DNA of 10,323 nt, taken from NCBI GenBank assembly GCA_003487805.1, contig DNNE01000078.1:15113-25435 (forward strand). Direction: 5' to 3'. The notes under the pieces were generated by a model that saw only the letters and a list, made by a program, of their open reading frames with translations, was not told the DNA's origin and ran no database searches. Position 1 is the stretch's first letter. Every line of letters begins with the position of its first letter. The position numbers and the translations under genes are program-made. Source of the DNA: Blastocatellia bacterium (GTDB taxonomy: Bacteria; Acidobacteriota; Blastocatellia; Pyrinomonadales; Pyrinomonadaceae). Positions 6,144 through 10,323 of this stretch are shown piece after piece.

Positions 6144-6874
6144 CTGAAAAGAACCCCAAAGACAAACTTATAGTAGCTCTTGATGTTGACCAGGCTGCTC
6201 GCGCCTTAGAGCTGTTCAATTCCCTGCGCGATTATGTCGGCATCTTCAAGATCGGCATGCAACTATTCACCGCGGCCGGACCCGACATGGTTCGACAGAT
6301 CGTCTCGCGCGGCGGCCGCGTCTTTCTCGATCTCAAATTTCACGACATTCCAAACACTGTCGCCGCGGCCGGAGTTGAAGCTACGCGACTCGGCGTTTCG
6401 ATCTTCAATATCCATACTTCGGGCGGCGGCGAAATGATGAAGCGCACCGCCGACGCAGTCGCTGAAACCGCCGCGCGCGAGGGTCTAACCAAGCCGGCGG
6501 TAATCGGGGTCACCCTGCTAACCAGCGTTGATCAGGAAACCCTGCGACAGATCGGGATCGACGATGAACCCCCGTCAGTCGTAAAGCGTCTCGCCATGCT
6601 CGCACAAACATCGGGACTGGACGGCGTGGTCGCCTCAGCGCATGAGATCAAAATCATTCGCGAAGCAGTTCCCCGCTCGGGGTTTGTCATTGTCACTCCG
6701 GGAATGCGGAGCGCGACTGACGTTTCGGACGATCAACGGCGAGTCATGACTGTGGGCCAGGCGATTAGTGCCGGCGCTGATTATGTTGTTGTCGGGCGGC
6801 CAATTCTAAACTCCGAAAGTCCGGCGAAAGCAGCACGTGGGTTTCTTCAGGAAATCAAGGATGCTGTCAGTTGA
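6140..6874 (+). CDS. pyrF: Orotidine 5'-phosphate decarboxylase, type 1
   Basis: Decarboxylates OMP to UMP, the last step of the pathway. The 244 residues fit the type 1 family. Catalytic and binding elements are IVALDV with D15 (11-16), FKIGMQLF with K37 (36-43), the signature DLKFHDIPNTV (64-74) with catalytic K66 and D69, VTPGMR (185-190) and VVVGRPI (216-222). The start is GTG at 6140, inside the pyrD stop in a GTGA overlap, which points to translational coupling and a shared transcript. No terminator is obvious after it; the next gene starts 64 bases downstream on the same strand, so read-through is possible. Confidence 0.97.
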   Translation: MTEKNPKDKLIVALDVDQAARALELFNSLRDYVGIFKIGMQLFTAAGPDMVRQIVSRGGRVFLDLKFHDIPNTVAAAGVEATRLGVSIFNIHTSGGGEMMKRTADAVAETAAREGLTKPAVIGVTLLTSVDQETLRQIGIDDEPPSVVKRLAMLAQTSGLDGVVASAHEIKIIREAVPRSGFVIVTPGMRSATDVSDDQRRVMTVGQAISAGADYVVVGRPILNSESPAKAARGFLQEIKDAVS

Positions 6875-6938
6875 TCAAGCCCGATACTCTACCTAACCGA
6901 TCAGCGGAACAAACTCTGGCGTAACGCGTTCATTAAGG

Positions 6939-8501
6939 ATGAGTTTGCGCCATGCAACAACTTGCCATTATCATTCGCTAGTGCACAAAAAACTTAAGTT
7001 CTCACTAAACCTCGCGAGCTTGACAGCCTTACTGATCTGCCTCGCCTGCACCGTGGCTGCCCAACAGACAGAGGCGAATTCAACTCCTTTTAACGCCGGC
7101 GCTTATCGAGTCGGCGAGCGTCTGACCTATAACGTCAACTACGCGCAGTTTGTCAGCGCCGCTCATGTCGAAGTGTTCGTTGCCGGGCGCGATAATTTTT
7201 TTGGCCGGGAAGGCATTCAGCTAAGAGCGCACGTTGAGACAAACGGCGTGGTCAACGTCGCGTTGTGGTCAATTAACAACGACTACACGACCTACATTCT
7301 GCCTGACAGCGGCCTGCCCTATCGTTCTCAACAGGTCGTGAGACAAGCGGGGCGGACTTCAGAAGCTTCGGTTGATTACAACCAACCGGCAGGGACCGAC
7401 GCGCTGCCTGCGCAATTACGCCTGGGAGAATCGGCGGGAACGCTGGATCTCTTATCGGCAGTCTATCGAGTGCGCGCGATGCCGCTCGCCACCGGCTCGT
7501 CGTATTTGATGAGCGTCAGAAGCGGCGACCAGGATTATCAAGCACAGATCAAGGTCAGCGGCAGAGAGATGATCAAGACGAATGTCGGCTCGTTCAATGC
7601 GATCGCCACCCGAGTCAACGTCAAGAAGGGTGAGGATTACGACATTCACGCGTATTTCAGTGACGACGAGTGGCATGTGCCGGTTCTGATTACGGCGCGC
7701 TACAACGGCGGCGACATTCAAGTTGAGCTGGCCGCTTCTGCGCTTACCGTTCCAGCACGAACTTCAACGCGTGGCCCAGTCGCCACTCCAACGCCGTCCA
7801 GCACTCGCGGCCCGGCTAATCCAGTTAACGTTCTGGATTTGCCTTTCAAGGTCGGCGAGCAACTGAACTATCGCGTGTTCCTCGGCGCCGCCAAGGTCCA
7901 GGTCGGCACGTTAACCTTTGAAGTGAAGAGTCGCGGCCGCTATTTTAATCGCGACGGCTTAATGGTTTCGGCGAGCGCGCAAACAGGTGGTCCCGCCGCA
8001 ATTGCCATAAAGGATCAAGTTACCTCGTACGTCGATCCAACGACGTTGCTTCCGTTTCGGACCGAGCTGAATATTTCAGAAGGCAAATACCGCGACCTTC
8101 GCACCTACAATCTCGATCAAGACCGTGGCGCCGCAACGTCCGAAACTTCTAAAGAACGAGTTGAGGTACCCGTCGGGACTCACGATCTGATCTCGGCGCT
8201 ATACGCGATTCGCACCTTCGATTTGACGATTCAGAAATCAAATGCAATTTCTATGATGGCAACCCATCGTCCGCTGGCGCTGTTAGTTAAGGCAGCCAGA
8301 CGAGAAACCATCGAGTTGAACGGACAGAAAATCTCAGCGATCGTTTTGGAATTAAGGACCGATGAACCTCAGCCAGACCGCCTGCAAGTCCGAATTTGGA
8401 TCGGAGACGATGCCCGCCGGCTGCCGTTGCGCATCACAGCCGTCACCGATCTGGGGCCGGTGCGCGCCGACCTGGTGATTCTGCCCCCCGCTGCCAGATG
8501 A
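6939..8501 (+). CDS. Exported protein with two tandem DUF3108 domains
   Basis: The 520-residue product has an N-terminal signal peptide with hydrophobic core at about 22-36 and a likely cut near CTVAA/QQ (41). Two related halves follow. The first (about 55-265) begins YRVGERLTYNV and contains TLDLLSAVYRVRAMPL (168-183). The second (about 302-515) begins FKVGEQLNYRV and contains THDLISALYAIRTFDL (414-429). The VGE-LxY opening, the LPxR strand and the DLLSALY block are typical of DUF3108, a family of exported beta-rich proteins of unknown role. A Pro/Thr/Ser-rich linker at about 270-297 joins the halves. The start is uncertain: ATG at 6939 has AAGG directly against it, and GTG at 6981 would give a more ordinary signal peptide (VHKKLKFSLNLASL). 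It lies 64 bases after pyrF. Confidence 0.85.
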   Translation: MSLRHATTCHYHSLVHKKLKFSLNLASLTALLICLACTVAAQQTEANSTPFNAGAYRVGERLTYNVNYAQFVSAAHVEVFVAGRDNFFGREGIQLRAHVETNGVVNVALWSINNDYTTYILPDSGLPYRSQQVVRQAGRTSEASVDYNQPAGTDALPAQLRLGESAGTLDLLSAVYRVRAMPLATGSSYLMSVRSGDQDYQAQIKVSGREMIKTNVGSFNAIATRVNVKKGEDYDIHAYFSDDEWHVPVLITARYNGGDIQVELAASALTVPARTSTRGPVATPTPSSTRGPANPVNVLDLPFKVGEQLNYRVFLGAAKVQVGTLTFEVKSRGRYFNRDGLMVSASAQTGGPAAIAIKDQVTSYVDPTTLLPFRTELNISEGKYRDLRTYNLDQDRGAATSETSKERVEVPVGTHDLISALYAIRTFDLTIQKSNAISMMATHRPLALLVKAARRETIELNGQKISAIVLELRTDEPQPDRLQVRIWIGDDARRLPLRITAVTDLGPVRADLVILPPAAR

Positions 8502-8516
8502 ACTCGTGATTAGATT

Positions 8517-8735
8517 ATGAAACGAGGCTTCCTTAATCCAAGGGTCGTGACCAAGCTGGCCTTCTGGATCACGAGTGCCTGCATCGTGGTTGCGGTAGTT
8601 GCTTCGCTGCTGGCCATCTGGAATTTCGCCGGAACGGATGTGCTGTGGCGAACCGTAGCCACCTGCGCGGTGGTGGGCGCCGGCATGGTCGCGTTCTATG
8701 TAATCAATTCCATCTTCGATCGACCTATCGAATAA
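8517..8735 (+). CDS. Small membrane protein of unknown function
   Basis: A 72-residue product with two predicted membrane helices, about 17-38 (containing SACIVVAVVASLLAIW) and about 46-65 (containing VATCAVVGAGMVAFYVI). The N-terminus is basic (MKRGFLNPRVVTK), and the short acidic tail ends FDRPIE. I do not recognise a family. It starts 15 bases after the stop of the DUF3108 gene on the same strand, so the two probably share a transcript. No ribosome binding site is obvious. The stop codon is followed at once by the second palindromic CCGACCGT element. An overlapping minus ORF at 8352-8795 is a shadow. Confidence 0.7.
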   Translation: MKRGFLNPRVVTKLAFWITSACIVVAVVASLLAIWNFAGTDVLWRTVATCAVVGAGMVAFYVINSIFDRPIE

Positions 8736-8737
8736 TG

Positions 8738-8840
8738 TCAGAAGCCCGACCGTAAGGAAGGGCGCGATTCGCAAACACTCCAGTTCCGCCTTCAAGTTGA
8801 CTGACCAGTTGCTTGCCTTCCCTCACGGTCGGGCTTCTGA
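8738..8840. repeat. Palindromic CCGACCGT element, copy 2
   Basis: The arms are 8738-8763 and 8815-8840. The outermost 16 bases, TCAGAAGCCCGACCGT, pair perfectly; the next ten are imperfect. The loop is 51 bases, much longer than and unlike that of copy 1. Bases 8741-8767 match 24 of 27 of copy 1 read on the minus strand. The element begins two bases after the stop codon of the small membrane protein gene and ends 12 bases before the Fur-box match upstream of the iron permease. Confidence 0.9.
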
Positions 8841-8852
8841 CTCCGACAATTC

Positions 8853-8871
8853 GATATTGACAATCATTTTC
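8853..8871 (+). promoter_or_regulatory. Fur box upstream of the iron permease
   Basis: GATATTGACAATCATTTTC matches 16 of 19 positions of the classic Fur consensus GATAATGATAATCATTATC. Seen as a 7-1-7 site (8858-8872) it matches 13 of 14 or so fixed positions less one: only two differ. It overlaps the -35 element and spacer of the promoter for an FTR1-type iron permease, the expected place for iron-dependent repression. Confidence 0.75.
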
Positions 8872-8885
8872 AATTTGGCGATACT
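8857..8885 (+). promoter_or_regulatory. Iron permease promoter
   Basis: A perfect TTGACA (8857-8862) is followed after 17 bases by GATACT (8880-8885), 4 of 6 to consensus. The start point would fall near 8892, leaving a leader of about 30 bases. It overlaps the Fur-box match. Confidence 0.6.
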
Positions 8886-8922
8886 GCCTTTAGAGCAGTC
8901 AACCGACTGCCGAACTCACTAA

Positions 8923-9765
8923 ATGCTTCAATCATTCATCATTGTTCTGCGCGAAGGCTTCGAGTCGTTCCTGCTGGTAGCAGTAATCTTTTCTTATCTC
9001 CGCAGGTCCGGTCAGAAAAAACTGAGCTCGGCCGTTTACGCGGCAATCATCGCGGCGGTGGGTATCAGCGGCGCGCTGGGTTACCTGCTCTTTCAGATGC
9101 AAACCGGTAACGCCGACTCTGTCGAAAAATATTTTGGCACACGCGTGGCTGGGTTCCTCGGCAATGAAGCGTTGCGCGAAGCGGTCCTGGGAACGGTGGC
9201 GATCGTCATGGTCGGATCGCTGGTAATTTACATGTGGCGCACCGGACCAAAGCTGAAAGAAAAGATGGAAGAGAGGCTCGGCGAGGTCTCGTCCAGGCGA
9301 TCGGGCTGGACAGCTTACGCGGGAATTTTTCTTTTCACTGCTCTGACAATCAGTCGCGAAGGAATGGAAACAGCGCTGATGCTTTTGCAGGTGCGGACTC
9401 CGCGATTAGTTCTGGGCGCGCTGATTGGACTGGCAGCCGCAGGCGGTATGGCCTGGGCGTGGGGCCGCTTTGGTCATTTGATCAATGTGAAGCGTTTCTT
9501 TCAGGTCACCGGAATTTTTCTGCTTCTCTTTATGGCCCAGGTCGCCATCTACACCTTCCACGAATTCTCAGAAGCGGGCGTCTTGCCGAACAGCGAAGCC
9601 ATTCATGCGGCCACGGAAAAGTTTTCTCCGGAAGGCGTGTACGGCCAATGGTTTTCAGTGGTGATGGTTGCTGTGTGTGCGGCGTGGTTGCTGGTAGCGT
9701 GGATCGTGGATCGCGCGAAGAGATTGGAAAGTAATTCGATCAGCCTTGGACCAGCAAAGACTTAG
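8923..9765 (+). CDS. FTR1-family iron permease (EfeU-like)
   Basis: An inner-membrane iron permease of 280 residues with about seven hydrophobic segments (near 3-26, 36-58, 85-105, 131-155, 161-181, 193-212 and 242-263). The two REXXE motifs that define the family as iron ligands are both present: REGFE at 10-14 and REGME at 145-149. A further acidic motif, HEFSEAG, is at 213-219. Known relatives (yeast Ftr1, bacterial EfeU) work with a ferroxidase or with EfeO and EfeB. No such partner is next to this gene, so how iron is presented is unknown. The N-terminus MLQSFIIVLREGFE is normal for the family. No ribosome binding site is seen before the ATG. Repression by Fur is likely from the upstream site. 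Confidence 0.92.
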   Translation: MLQSFIIVLREGFESFLLVAVIFSYLRRSGQKKLSSAVYAAIIAAVGISGALGYLLFQMQTGNADSVEKYFGTRVAGFLGNEALREAVLGTVAIVMVGSLVIYMWRTGPKLKEKMEERLGEVSSRRSGWTAYAGIFLFTALTISREGMETALMLLQVRTPRLVLGALIGLAAAGGMAWAWGRFGHLINVKRFFQVTGIFLLLFMAQVAIYTFHEFSEAGVLPNSEAIHAATEKFSPEGVYGQWFSVVMVAVCAAWLLVAWIVDRAKRLESNSISLGPAKT

Positions 9766-9791
9766 CGCGCCACAGACTCGTCTAAGGGGAA

Positions 9792-9821
9792 AAAGGGCAA
9801 GGCATCACTGCCTTGCCCTTT
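9792..9821. terminator. Terminator hairpin between convergent genes
   Basis: AAAGGGCAAGGC (9792-9803) and GCCTTGCCCTTT (9810-9821) form a perfect 12-base-pair stem with a six-base loop. Read on the minus strand the stem runs into five T before CCCC, so it should end the right-edge gene, whose stop is 25 bases upstream. On the plus strand the T-run is only three, so termination of the permease transcript is possible but weaker. Confidence 0.85.
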
Positions 9822-9845
9822 GAAGTTTTGAGCGTCGGAAGAAAC

Positions 9846-10323
9846 TTACTTGCCGGTATTGAAATACTGGATGCAGTCACCCTGATTCTTGAACGGGCTG
9901 CCGTCAACGCGGTTGGACGTTTGCCAACCACCATCCTTGCACTGCTCCTTATCGAAAGTGTAGATGGCGTTGTTGATTACCACGTTATCAATCAATGCTG
10001 TCTGCGTGCCACCAACGGCGTAGAAAGAATCCACGACAACTTGAATTCCAGTTACTGGGTAGCTGCCGTAGGTCGCCTGGACATGCGCATACGGGTCATA
10101 AAACGTACCCCCAAGCTGACTCGAATCAACCAGGTTTGTTGGCGCAGCCAGATTGCCGGTGTTTGACCAAATGCCTGGAGCACACGGGTTGTAGTTGGGC
10201 GGTGGGCCAATGTAAACAAATATGTTCTTTGGGCCGCTCGGGGTAGTAACGTTAACCTGGAATCGCGGCGAGCCGGCGCCACAAGTTCCAGCTGTGAATT
10301 TGTAATCCGTACTGAGATTATTA
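9846..10323 (-). CDS. Secreted protein with C-terminal Cys/GGWQ domain, C-terminal part (runs off right edge)
   Basis: The frame is open from the right edge to a TAA at 9848-9846, giving the last 158 residues; the start is outside. The sequence is rich in Asn, Thr, Gly, Pro and Tyr and has no membrane segment, as in secreted beta-rich proteins. The body contains NIFVYIGPPPNYNPCAPG, and VVVDSFYAVGG and ALIDNVVINNAIYTF suggest beta strands. The protein ends in EQCKDGGWQTSNRVDGSPF followed directly by KNQGDCIQYFNTGK. This short Cys-containing tail (CKxGGWQ ... FKNQGDC ... NTGK) is a recurring C-terminal module on otherwise unrelated secreted bacterial proteins, from my recollection; its function is not known to me. 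The terminator at 9792-9821 follows. A GTG at 10034 is internal, not the start. Confidence 0.8.
   Translation of the reverse strand, partial: NNLSTDYKFTAGTCGAGSPRFQVNVTTPSGPKNIFVYIGPPPNYNPCAPGIWSNTGNLAAPTNLVDSSQLGGTFYDPYAHVQATYGSYPVTGIQVVVDSFYAVGGTQTALIDNVVINNAIYTFDKEQCKDGGWQTSNRVDGSPFKNQGDCIQYFNTGK

Noticed and set aside
9234..9734. 166-residue plus-strand ORF inside the iron permease gene
   Set aside because: It is an off-frame shadow of the permease, whose REXXE motifs and membrane segments are intact.

Overview
The window is bacterial chromosome carrying a de novo pyrimidine cluster, flanked by genes for exported proteins and an iron permease. No marker gene fixes the taxonomy. Moderately high GC, tandem DUF3108 proteins, exported 'GNVGIGTTSP'-type proteins, a C-terminal Cys/GGWQ/FKNQGDC domain and small palindromic repeats together suggest a soil Acidobacteriota of the Blastocatellia type. 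That placement is inference.

Layout, left to right: (1) the start of a gene for a secreted tail-fibre-like protein, minus strand, running off the left edge; (2) about 770 bases without a convincing gene, holding a short hexamer tandem repeat; (3) on the minus strand, in transcription order, a small secreted protein gene, then pyrR, pyrB and pyrC; (4) on the plus strand, divergent from these, pyrD and pyrF overlapping by four bases; (5) a gene for an exported protein with two DUF3108 domains, followed closely by a 72-residue membrane protein; (6) an FTR1-type iron permease behind a consensus-like promoter that overlaps a strong Fur-box match; (7) a terminator hairpin, then the 3' end of a minus-strand gene for an exported protein that runs off the right edge.

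The pyr genes cover aspartate transcarbamoylase (PyrB), class I dihydroorotase (PyrC), class 2 quinone-linked dihydroorotate dehydrogenase (PyrD) and OMP decarboxylase (PyrF), plus the regulator PyrR. Carbamoyl-phosphate synthetase and PyrE are not in the window. PyrD is the quinone-linked type, so no PyrK partner is expected.

The most unusual feature is structural. Each spacer on the pyrR-pyrB-pyrC side holds a different palindrome: a 'CCGACCGT' hairpin before pyrR (a second copy lies downstream of the 72-residue membrane protein gene), a 'CTTAGAGCTTAG' inverted repeat between pyrR and pyrB, and a 'GGTTCGTG' inverted repeat between pyrB and pyrC. An intrinsic terminator also abuts the pyrR stop codon. 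I found no clearly new defence or mobile system. The best leads are these repeats, the Fur-controlled permease and the secreted gene placed inside the pyr cluster.
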